The position numbers were made by a program, and so were the translations under genes. A DNA stretch of 64,000 nt from Holacanthus passer (taxonomy: Eukaryota > Chordata > Actinopteri > Pomacanthidae), in assembly GCA_025331565.1 (NCBI GenBank), contig JAFREQ010000025.1, forward strand, positions 1,922,001 through 1,986,000, read 5' to 3'. The notes beneath the pieces were generated by a model. The model was given only the letters and a program-made list of their open reading frames with translations. It was not told the origin of the DNA and made no database searches. Below, piece after piece: positions 46,901 through 56,700 of this stretch. Numbering within the stretch: the stretch's first letter is position 1; the number at the start of each line of letters is the position of its first letter.

Positions 46901-47758
46901 CCAGAGTCTAAGGAGAGGAAGAGACTTTTGGGAGGCTGTTGCAGTTCAGTACATTACCACCACTAACTATGACTTCAGCAATAAAGATATAGTTGAATTA
47001 ATATCTCTCAGTGTCTTAAGTTGTATACCTAACAAAGTGGCCACAATGTGTTATAAAATGAATATTACAATAAATAAATAAATAGTGAATTAAATGCAGC
47101 CTTTTATTCATAGGAAACCACTTTGAAAAAGAAACTGAAGACAAAGAAGAAGAAGAGGCCGGTTAAGGCCAAGGAAGGTGAAAAGAATCAAGAAGAAGCA
47201 AATGATCAGGATGAGGAAGAGGAGGGTGACGGTAATGAAGGAGAGCAGGAAAACTCTGGTCACAGAGAGAAAGCCAGCAGTGCCCTGATCCCCCCCAAAA
47301 AAGGAAAATCCAAACGCAAACCAAAGGTGAAAGAAGAGACTCTAGATGTGCCAGAGTCACCTGACAATGACGAGAAGCCGCTCAAAGGTTAACATCAATT
47401 ATTAACAGCCTATATCTTTTGGTTATTAGATGTTTACGAATGGAAGTCTAACATTTATTTTATCTTCTGTCTAGTCAAAGGGGAAAAGAAGAAGAAGAAG
47501 AAAGTTGTCAAAGTAAAAAGGAAGAACAAGATCAACACAGAGGAGATGCCTGGAGCTTACTCTCAAACTGTGGACCTCTCTGCAACCTTTGGTGAGCCTC
47601 ACCCACTTCTTCCATCTACAAATCAATTACAATAACACTTTGGACTCTGAGATGATGAAGTCACAGCTTTAATTTCAAAAAGATGACCCTGTCTCCCGAT
47701 AGATCTTTACCGGAAAGCAATACTGGCTCTGAAGGAACGTCAGGATCAGGGACAGTGA
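43946..47758 (+). CDS. arl13a: ADP-ribosylation factor-like 13A (ARL13 family GTPase)
   Basis: Exons: 43946-44004, 44461-44531, 44987-45239, 45370-45475, 45595-45799, 45897-46005, 47114-47387, 47475-47591, 47703-47758. ARL13 proteins are ARF-like GTPases; ARL13B acts in cilia, while ARL13A is little studied. Features seen: Cys8-Cys9 near the N-terminus (palmitoylated in ARL13B), P-loop GLDKAGKT (28-35), DVGG (72-75) followed by Ser instead of the catalytic Gln as is usual in ARL13, NKQD (131-134), EPCSA (164-168). The tail has [10 protein letters not shown] and a long Lys/Glu-rich region. Odd point: exons 5 and 6 do not join in frame across the obvious 97-bp intron (45800-45896), whereas retaining it keeps one frame from 45595 to 46005 (448 aa in total). 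All other junctions are in phase. An acceptor at 43886-43887 suggests an upstream noncoding exon. Confidence 0.85.
44561..44922 (-). mobile_element. Nonautonomous DNA transposon with GGAATCAGGGTT ends, copy 2
   Basis: Left end ACAACCTTGATTCCAAAAA and right end TTTTTTTGGAATCAGGGTTGT form terminal inverted repeats of about 19 bp. The core (GATCCAAAAACACCTGTTTG, ATTCCACAGGTAAACAGGTT) is the reverse complement of the copy at 38795-39232. It sits inside arl13a intron 2 and has no transposase frame. Confidence 0.75.
46041..47050 (+). mobile_element. Nonautonomous hAT-like element, copy 2, with internal insertion
   Basis: Left end CACTCAGTGGCCACTTTATT and right end, in reverse complement, CACATTGTGGCCACTTTGTT form matching terminal inverted repeats. 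Outer parts match the copy at 7831-8165. About 46.31-46.94 kb inside it is extra sequence (beginning near TTTTATTTATAGAGTGCTAT) that looks like another old interspersed repeat inserted within. It fills most of arl13a intron 6. No transposase seen. Confidence 0.7.
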
Positions 47759-48279
47759 GAGTGAATCCGGGTTGTGTCCTGTGACCTGAGGGACGGATGC
47801 TGTCCACAGGAGTAGTACACAGTCACATTACTACAAAAGCTCTCTCACACACTTTTCTTCCTTTTTCTAACTACTGTGTCTTCACTTATACCACGCTATA
47901 GATGATTGCTTCAGACCTGATCCGTGAGCCTTTGGAGTGAAACTGCAAATTCCAATGCGTAGTGAACGGCAGGTCTCTTTAATCATGTGATGATAGAAAC
48001 ATTAGTAATATAAAATAATGAAAAAAAAGATAAATATATAAATTATATACATTTAAAAACCTTTGTTGCTGTTTGATTTGTTTGACTTAGCCAAAAGTGG
48101 TAAATGAGGTTTTGTTTATATATAAATCTATGTAATTTTGACTGTAAGCGAAACATGATTTTTTTGGACTGTATCCTTTTTTTTTTTTTTACGATTATTT
48201 GAGCATTTTCCAGTAATGAACATAACATTGCAGAGTATGGGACACTGATGAAGTGATGAACAAATCTCTGAAATTGTAT

Positions 48280-48285
48280 AATAAA
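48280..48285 (+). promoter_or_regulatory. Candidate arl13a poly(A) signal AATAAA
   Basis: AATAAA about 520 bases after the arl13a stop, followed by a T-rich stretch. No earlier canonical hexamer stands out in the 3' region. Confidence 0.5.
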
Positions 48286-48299
48286 CATTTTGTCACTAA

Positions 48300-49550
48300 C
48301 ACATCATGGCTTATGTGTTTACATTACAGCAGCAGCAACAAAGTTATTAAGATTTAAAAATGAAATGGAGATAATGAATGAATCTTTTAATTATTTTGTC
48401 ATATCTGAGCACCAAAAGGTATCATGACCATCTTCCATAATCTCCTGTTGATTTCTTTTATCTGGAGAAACTTGATTTCCCAGATGGCACCAAAGACATG
48501 AGTCTTAGTGCTACAGCTTTGACAGTTGTTCAATTTTGATACCAATATTGACTGTACTGTCCTTGACTTTAGCAATGACAAATTGCTAAATTGACTAAAG
48601 ATAGGCATAACTTCTGTGGTGATCAGGATGAGCTTTCCTTTCAAATCCATTGTGGCAAAAAGCCCCAGTTATGCTCCATTACTCACTGGTGAATTTGCTT
48701 TGTTTGTTTTCATCATATACAACATTTCTAGCTCCTACAGTATCACAGTAAATATGCCTACATGAATCTATAGCTTTACATGTTTTTGTGAAGTATGCTT
48801 TTGAAGTGTATCATAGGAAAATATTTTCTGGGGGGGAAAGCACACATCTTATTTGTTAAAGGTTTTACAAAGTATTACAAAACTAATCAAAAAACGTGGA
48901 TGACTTACTAAGCTGAGAAGATTAGATCTGATCCTTGTCTTTAAAAACTTCTATTCAGGGCTTCATTTATTTAGAGCCACAGCTGCTAAGAATGACTACT
49001 GACTGAATACACTTATTAATGGAAGAATAATTTGCTATTTTTCTCTTTTATGACCACAATCAAATACCTAAATTGGGATATGCACCACCTGGTCCCACTC
49101 ACTGTGTGGCAATTAATTTTAAACAAAAAACAGATCACTTTAAAACTAGATTTTGATACAGGGATCTTCTTCAAAATCAGATAATAGAAGAAGGATCCAC
49201 CAGGAAAAGTTTAACATTTTAGGGGGAAAAAATTATGCTCTTTCTTTCCAATTATACCTAAAAGGTATAATCCATTTAAAAACATGTTCAAACATCAATT
49301 TGTGGTTTTAAGGGAGATTTGTGTGGGACTATTTCTTGTAGAGTCTTCTAGTTGCCTGATTTTCTAATATAACTCAACAAGAAGGAAAGTAAGTTTATTT
49401 CTGAAAAAGTTGAAATATTATGTAATAATGTTGGGAGTTAAGAGAGGGTTTATTGTATTTAGATTATAACACCCTATAGAAAAGTCATGTTTTTATTATT
49501 TTAAAAATAATATCTGCGCCGCGTTATTATGGCTGGTTTTCTTGACAAGA
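48300..49550. other. arl13a-tmem35a spacer
   Basis: AT-rich intergenic sequence with no recognised gene. In human TRMT2B lies at this position; no tRNA methyltransferase-like frame is visible on either strand between 47759 and 49816. Confidence 0.6.
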
Positions 49551-49563
49551 TACTCTGCCTCTG

Positions 49564-49654
49564 ATTGGTTGCCTGTGTTGGTTGGGTTGGTTTGATTTAG
49601 GAATGAGGAGTGCGATTGGTTAGAATTAGGGTTAGTGTGTGCGGATGAGCCAAT
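49564..49654. promoter_or_regulatory. Triple CCAAT-box promoter of tmem35a
   Basis: Three CCAAT pentamers occur within 91 bp: reversed at 49564-49568 and 49615-49619 (both GATTGGTT) and forward at 49650-49654 (GCCAATCAGAGG). They lie 160-250 bases before the tmem35a ATG, in front of a GC-rich stretch (49665-49760). This is an arrangement typical of NF-Y-driven promoters. No TATA box. Confidence 0.5.
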
Positions 49655-49816
49655 CAGAGGCAGAGGAGGGCGGATCTTCTCGAGAAAAGCGGAGAGGGGG
49701 AGCAGCGCGTCGCCATATTTGTCGTCCATCCAGCAGCTCATCCCCCTCCGGTGCATCTTCACCGGGAAACCGTGAGACTTTCATTCAATCCAGTGGGAAG
49801 CTCCTGAAGCCGAAAC

Positions 49817-51188
49817 ATGGCCTCACCAAGGACAATAACTATTGTGGCCCTTTCTTTTGCTTTGGGTTTATTCTTCGTCTTCATGGGGACCATTAAACTG
49901 ACACCGAGACTCAGCAAAGATGCATACAGTGAAATGGTGAGTACGTTAAAACCGTGATGACAAACTGCCCCCATCTTTGGGGGGTAAAGGCCATTGTTCT
50001 GTGTTAGCGAATAATGTGACCTAAATAGTAAAAGATACGGATAATTAATGCTTTGGATGCAGACTAATCTTCCTCTGTGAAGCATTAATGGTTAATATCC
50101 AGAGGAGATTCTTGTATATAAAATGTTAAGATCTGATATGTTGAATGTAACAACACAGTCAGACACATGCTAGTCCTCTATGTTACCTTAAAATATTTCA
50201 ATATTAACACAGATAACATCCACGAATCAGAATAAATAAACCAAACAATCCGAAATGTGGCAGCTGTTAGCTTGTAAGCGCTAAAGCAGGATGATAGTGT
50301 ATGAATGAATGCACCTTGCTTTCTTAATACATGCTATAATGTAGCTTAAAGGTGCACACATGGATGATCAGATGGGCAGATTTATAGGTCGTTCTTTAAA
50401 GCCTGTTAAATATGTAATAGCTGCTAACCTTCTCGTTTAATATGAAGAGTTAACAGCTAAAGAGCAATGGCGGCGCGTTCGAGCAAATTCTGTGAGATGA
50501 ACCTGTCGGTGTTAATGCTGAAATGATCCTGTGTAGAAGATGATAGCTGGGCCTCCTAAAAGCTTCATGCAAAATCCAAACTAATACCTGCAGAGGATGA
50601 TCATGATTGTATACTTTCATAGGTTTTCTTGAGTCAGTGAGCAATAGGCCCAAGATTAACTGTGCAACCATAATGAGGAAATATTTGAATGTTAAACACT
50701 TGAGACATGGTGACCTTACACGGTCCTTAAGTGAACTCACTAAAAGACACCCATATCAGATTGTATGACCTTAGTTGAATGTTAGAGATATTTAAAAAGA
50801 TATGCCTGCTTTTTCCTTTCAGAAAAGGGCATACAAGAGTTATGCCAAAGCATTGCCAGGCCTGAAGAAGATCGGGATCAGCTCAGTCCTGCTTCGTAAG
50901 ATCATCGGCTCTCTGGAGGTGGGCTGCGGCGTGGTCCTCACCCTCGTGCCGGGCAGGCCGAAGGATGTGGCCAACTTCTTGCTGCTGCTGGTCATGCTGG
51001 CTGTCCTGTTCTTCCACCAGCTAGTTGGAGACCCTCTGAAACGGTACGCCCATGCTCTAGTCTTTGGTATTCTGCTCACCTGCCGACTGCTTATTGCCCG
51101 CCAGAGCGATGACCGGCCGGAGAGAGAAGACAGCAGAGAGGAACAGCACATCAACGACCAGGAAAAGAACAAGGTCAAGCAGTCTTAA
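49817..51188 (+). CDS. tmem35a: TMEM35A / NACHO, acetylcholine receptor assembly chaperone
   Basis: Two exons, 49817-49936 (40 codons, ends at phase 0) and 50823-51188; 161 aa, close to human TMEM35A (167 aa). In mammals this small four-helix protein of the endoplasmic reticulum helps neuronal nicotinic acetylcholine receptors fold and assemble. Hydrophobic segments: about 7-25, 61-82, 89-107 and 114-131. Between the first two, family-typical [16 protein letters not shown] and [19 protein letters not shown] are visible. The C-terminal tail (132-161) is charged and cytosolic, ending NKVKQS. The ATG is in strong context (AACATGGCC). The 3' UTR has hexamers at about 51279 and 51688, so alternative ends are likely. 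Confidence 0.95.
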
Positions 51189-53580
51189 GATCCTGTTCTA
51201 CTTTGGTTCAAGCATCAATGAAGGGAACCTGGTGGGCCTCTATGGATTGTAGTCATTCAAATTTTGAAGGAAACAGTCACTTCCAGTAATAAAACCCCTC
51301 ACACACATCTCGTGTCCCATCCAGCTGGCTGACTGATTACTCTCACCTACACCTCTGCACTCCTAATGTGAAACTGAGAACTCCTGATCCATACATCCTC
51401 TACATAACCGTGGACAATCATCCCTGTGGAAACTGATGAGCTCAGCTCGCTGTCACAATAGTCAACCCATTTTTCCTATTTATTTTTAGTCCTACACTGT
51501 GTTAAATGTGTTTGTGTTCTTGTTTTTCATTTCTAATTTCATTTGTTACAAGTTGATTTGAGAATGCTGTTTTTCATGAAAGAATCTTTGTAGCTTGTTT
51601 TTCTAATTTGTTTTTATACTGTAGGTAGGATAGACTGATTTCAATTTCAATTGTTCAAGCATGTTTCATTTGGTCAAGCGTATAGAAAATAAACCAAAAT
51701 GAGCACTTTTGAAAGAATTTTGTACTAATACTAGTATTACATATCCATATCTTATTTTGGTACAGTGTTACAAGAAGGTTATTTCCGAAAAGAAAAAATA
51801 TAAATCCTGGGTTAATTTTTACAGAAGTACGCATGAAATCTTTTCTCCCAAAGTGAAATTAGCTGAGTATCCTCCGTCTCCTTTCAGTTCAGTTACCACA
51901 ATGAAGTTGTTTAGCTGGAAAGGGCAGCCGTGGCTGCCTCAGGTGTCTGCTGCTAGCTTGTACAGCAGAACATAATCAAATTTTTAAAAAAGTCTTTTTG
52001 CCTGTTAAAAATGGAATTTTACCTTTTGTAATTCACAGTTCAAGTCTTAAACCTATTCACTGTCTCTTAAAGATTTTGCTCATCTGTGGTTTTAGTTTTT
52101 TCTCTCTAAAGATAAGAAAAGCATTCCTATTGCAGTTTTGGTAGGGGATGAAATCTCAGTTGAAAATTCTGTCCGTTTTGAGATTCACACTCTTTCTGTA
52201 AATGATATACTTAAAATAAAGGATTGGAGATGAGACTGACTTAATATTGTTTGTTTTATTAGCACTTTTGCATTTTATTGTGTCAAAGTTAATAATTAAC
52301 AGTACCTCATATAAGATAAGATAAGATGAGATAAGATTTATTCGTCCCACAGTGGGGAAATTTATTTATATTTGCTGTTGTGTGATTTTTGTGTTGTGAA
52401 CTTGTTACATAACTTCAGTCAGTCCTTGTCAAGGTAATTCCTTCATATCAAGCTACATACAAAGTGTTATGGGCCCAGATAAAGTGCTTGTAATCAGGTC
52501 CTGTAAGGGATTTGTTTCTTATTTTATTCTATACAAGTATTTCTGCTAAACTCAATCAAGAGGTTAAACTCTCTTTTTAGTGCTGACAAAAATAGAAATT
52601 GTACATTTAGCCGATGAAACATGAAATAACTGTAGTTATAAGGAAATTGTACCACATGGGGAGTACCCTTGCTCTCAGATGATATCTTTCTGCAGGATTT
52701 GGCTCTAACTGTGCTTCATTCTAGTGCCCTTTTTGAAACGGCAAAGCCAATCCACAATCCTAACCCTACATGGGCAGGAAAGGACTGGGAGTGAGGGGAC
52801 AAGCTGCATAACTCACACACAAGGGCCTTTCTGTTATGTCTTTGCCCTCATGACAAAATGGAGTGATTTTGCCCCCGTTTCTCCCCCTAAGCATTAAAAC
52901 TGGTCAGTGACTGTACAGCTTTGGGGGGAAAGTTGGGGGGCAGTAGCCTTCTTTTGAACTGCTGTACTGTGCTCCCCCAAATAACTATTTCTCACTGGTG
53001 TTTGCAGAACAGTGTGACCAGCATGAAAAAGTAACTATTCAGCATCCTGGTCCAGTTTGAATGTCATTTTCTGACCATTTGACTTTGTAGCATTTGGATA
53101 GTTTAGATGTTTTTGATTTTGTTTGACCAAGTTTTGAGATATCCAAGATTGGTCAATTGGCCAATTGACAGGAAATTATGTCAATATAATGTAATGTCAA
53201 TATTTGTTGCTTAGTCGTCTATGATAGTAAACTGAATATTGTCAGACATTTTATTGATCGAAGCGATTGTTTGAATAAGTCAAATGGAAGTGAATGGAAT
53301 TTCATTTATAGTGTTCAGAGCACTGAAAAATTACAATATGAAAAATCTAAACCATCATATTTTCAGAGACACTATGACAGTTATTCTGAATAAATCAGAG
53401 ACCTCACTTGACAGTTTTCATTGCAACAACTTCCTACTAAAGAAACACTCGCTGAGAAAACTGTCTGTGATTGGACAGTGTTTGAATTTAAATGTCATAT
53501 TTCTGTGCAAATCGAGCCCATTTGTTCTGTTTCTTATGAAGTACTGACCAGCTTTCGATGTTAGATGTAGCCTCCTCTTA
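51189..53580 (+). other. tmem35a 3' UTR and intergenic spacer
   Basis: The first 0.5 kb or more is tmem35a 3' UTR: AATAAA occurs at about 51279 (AGTAATAAAACC) and 51688 (AAATAAACC), with a further AATAAA near 52215. One reversed hairpin cassette lies at 52312-52362. No other gene is visible up to the cenpi promoter; 52.7-53.0 kb has short C- and G-runs of unknown meaning. Confidence 0.5.
52312..52362 (-). repeat. Hairpin-AATAAA-TATC cassette, copy 6 (reverse)
   Basis: In reverse complement it reads AAATTTCCCCACTGTGGGAC, GAATAAATC, then TTATC/TCATC repeats. It is a well-preserved copy matching 17877-17921. Confidence 0.7.
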
Positions 53581-53634
53581 TAAACACCAAATTCACACAC
53601 GCTCTACACAACTATTGTAGTCCTCGTGCTGCCA

Positions 53635-53646
53635 ACTACAACTCCC
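53635..53646 (+). promoter_or_regulatory. ZNF143/Staf-type motif in cenpi promoter
   Basis: ACTACAACTCCC matches the core of the ZNF143 (Staf) site ACTACAAYTCCC. It is 130 bases upstream of the cenpi ATG. A weaker reversed ACTACAATAG lies at about 53613-53622. Confidence 0.6.
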
Positions 53647-53674
53647 GGGAAGCAACCGACCGGATGGACCGCAC

Positions 53675-53686
53675 TGCGCAGGCGCA
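53675..53686 (+). promoter_or_regulatory. NRF1 site in cenpi promoter
   Basis: TGCGCAGGCGCA fits the NRF1 consensus (two GCGCA half sites). It lies about 90 bases before the cenpi ATG and 28 bases after the ZNF143-like motif. Both are common in TATA-less promoters of cell-cycle and housekeeping genes. Confidence 0.65.
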
Positions 53687-53767
53687 GAACAAACGGTCGC
53701 GCAGGATTTGAGTTTTGTTTGAATGGCCGAAGACAGAACAGAGGCTCGGTGTTTTTAAGTTTTAGCA

Positions 53768-53773
53768 ATGTAG
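53768..53773 (+). promoter_or_regulatory. Start-stop uORF (ATG-TAG) before cenpi ATG
   Basis: ATG at 53768-53770 is followed directly by TAG, and the main cenpi ATG begins at 53776, two bases after the stop. If included in the mRNA, this minimal uORF would capture some ribosomes immediately before the true start. Confidence 0.5.
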
Positions 53774-53775
53774 AT

Positions 53776-56700
53776 ATGGCAGAAAAGCTAAACGCGTCGG
53801 GGCCGTCGGACTCGGAGCAGCCGTCGGTGAACGAGTCTGTGTCCAGCCGGAGCAGCAACAGGAGTCTGAGGGTGGCGGAGAAGGAGAGAAGGAGGAACGA
53901 GGCGGAGGAGCCGTTTGTTCAGGCCCTCAAGTACTTTTCTGTCGGTAAGACCAGACTGTGACTCACCCCGGTTTACACTACTTTATTATCCGGTTTGAGG
54001 TGTAACTTAGCATTTGTGATAGCTAATGTTGCAAAGTTACTTTCTAGCTCTGCGCTCAGTAAATGAGAAAGTCACAAACAGAGCTAGCATTAGTGTTAAA
54101 ACATTATGTCTAAACACCGTTAAAATAAAGATGGAGAATTAACCCGTGGTGTTGTGACATCTGTTGCTTTTGTATGTGTGACTGAATCTATAAGACTCTG
54201 GACTTTTGTTAGATTTTACATCCGAATAATAACACTTTACACTTTGCACTAATCTTGCACAACTTCCCAGACTTTTAGTCATTGGTCTTTTAGTTTGTTT
54301 TCCTAAAAATGACTTGTAAATTACAAAATGTGGTAATTTATTAATTTATGCAATGTTATGCTGTTATTTGATGTGTTATTTGTTGTGTCCACATCACATT
54401 GTAACTGCTGTGACACAACAATTTCCTATCTACCTATCTATACACACATCCATCCATCCATACACATCCACACATCCATATATACATAAAGACATGCATA
54501 CACGCACACAACAATGAATGGATGAATTAATTAATTAATGCTGGGCATAACATTACACATGCCAATGCCAACAGAATTTTTTTTATTCTTAATACCATGG
54601 GTGCTGTCATATTGTCCCAGAAGTTGCACTCTTGTAATCTGTGATCTGAAAATTTCAGCCATCCTGCCCCTGCAATTTTTTTCTGTCACAACATATATTT
54701 TCATTGCTGTTATCTCTATATGCTGGAAAAGGGAGCACAAATTTTGATGCAGGAGCTGAGATGTTGGTGCCCAGTAGTGCAAAGATCTGTCTTCACATCA
54801 GGAAACACCTCAACTGAGAACTCATCAATCTGTTTTTCTTCATTGAAACTCTATCACGCATTTTTGTTGCGACAAAGACCTGCTAAAACCCTTAATAACT
54901 GCTTTTATATAATGTTTTTTCTTACTACATGTAAATAACTAAATGCTCTTTTCCTGTCCTGTAACCATAAACACTTCACTGAAATAATTTAATATATAAT
55001 GTCTAGATGACATCAACAGCACAGTGTGTTCTTAGATGTTCAACGAGCAGACACCAAACTCCTGAATATTTTATGCTGGATTTTACACTTAGCTTAACTG
55101 TAAAAAACAGTTTTCATGTGCAAGTGAGTAAACATGTGCAATTAACAGATTTTCTGAGAAAAATACTGGAGATTATTCAAGCAAACAGTTTGTAGAGTAA
55201 CAGATCATCTGCTGTCATTTCACTCAACATCAACATTTGCAGAAAAAAAAACATGTGTCAAACTGTCTGTGTAGGCATGCACACACTGATGTTACCTCTC
55301 CCTCCTGTAGTTGAAGCAGGTACTCCTGTGGTTGGGAACGATGAGGTGGAGAGGAACCTGGTGCTGGTGGAGAAGGTGGCCTACAATAAAGGACTTTCGC
55401 CAGAGGCCATTGCTATTATGCTGGAGTTTGCCATGAGCCTCCGTATGGGTAAGACAGTCACTGAGCAACGCTGTAGACTAAGTATCAATTATTTAATTTT
55501 AATTACATAATTAATCATTTCTAGCAGAAGTAATAGGCCTGTATGTGTTGGCCATAGTTCCATCAATCCATCCATCCCCTTTTGCCCTTAACCTGTACAG
55601 GGTTGTAGATGACTGGAGTCTGTCCCATCACACACCAAGCAAATGTTCACCTCGGACAGGTTGTTACTTTATCACAGTGCCAGCAACTGTTACACTCTTG
55701 TTCACACCTCAGTCAGTATAAATGTGGCAGTGTCACCTACTGAGCCACTTTGCTGTACGAATTGTAATACCATCTGTTAGTTGTGTTTTAGTGCGACTTA
55801 ACTGACAAGTATGCTGGAGCCAAATATTACTTATGTAGTAGATATGGCATAATGTCTGTCAGTGTGATTTGAGCACATATTTTGCACACAGTTTAAACAG
55901 GTGAAAGTGTCTGCCAATATCTTTGGAAGTTGACATTTTTACTGTCAGTCTTAACATTTGCTTCCTTTAACTGATTTTGTTTCTGTGAATTTGTCTTTGT
56001 AGGGAGTATTCTGTGTTCCCGGGTGCTGAGGTGTCTGATTCCTGCCACTGTGGTGCCACAGGAGGCTGTTGTTCGAGCAGTGGTCTGGCTGGGTGTTGGC
56101 AAAATACCTATCGGCACACAAGTAAGTCCAATTCTTTATGTGCAATTAGAAATATTAAAGCTTTAAGATTAAACTTTGATCTCAATGTTTTTTTTACTTT
56201 TTACTTTTTTTCTTCTGTTTTCTGAGTATTTTTGAGTGGTTGGAAGAGACGTATTACTACTCTTAAAGAATATTTACATTCATCCAATTACTAAATTTAG
56301 ATCATTAATCATTTTTAAACAACTACTTTTGCTCTCACAGCTTTTTTTCATTATTATTATAATAATTTATTTAATTTGTTTAAAATATTTTAAAAACACT
56401 TTCATTTTTATGAACTTGTTGGAATTGCACAATATCTGAAATGAGTGAGTATTGGTTTACCTGCTTTTGATTCTGTATGTGTCATTGGATTGATTGGACC
56501 ACACTTCATCAATGCGTTTGTGCATGCATGAACCATTTCCAGATTCTCTTCATAAAGTGGGTGTTGACCATATTTGACATGATTGATGCAAAGGACCAAC
56601 TGAGAGCCATCTACGGCTTCATCTTCAGCTTCGTCACAGATGAAAATCTGGTATGTGTTCTGATGATATTTGCATTGGTATTATAATATGTTTAGCAAAA

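Noticed and set aside
49639..49896. 85-codon frame overlapping the tmem35a start
   Set aside because: It is out of frame with tmem35a, covers the promoter and 5' UTR, and has low-complexity Ser/Arg content.
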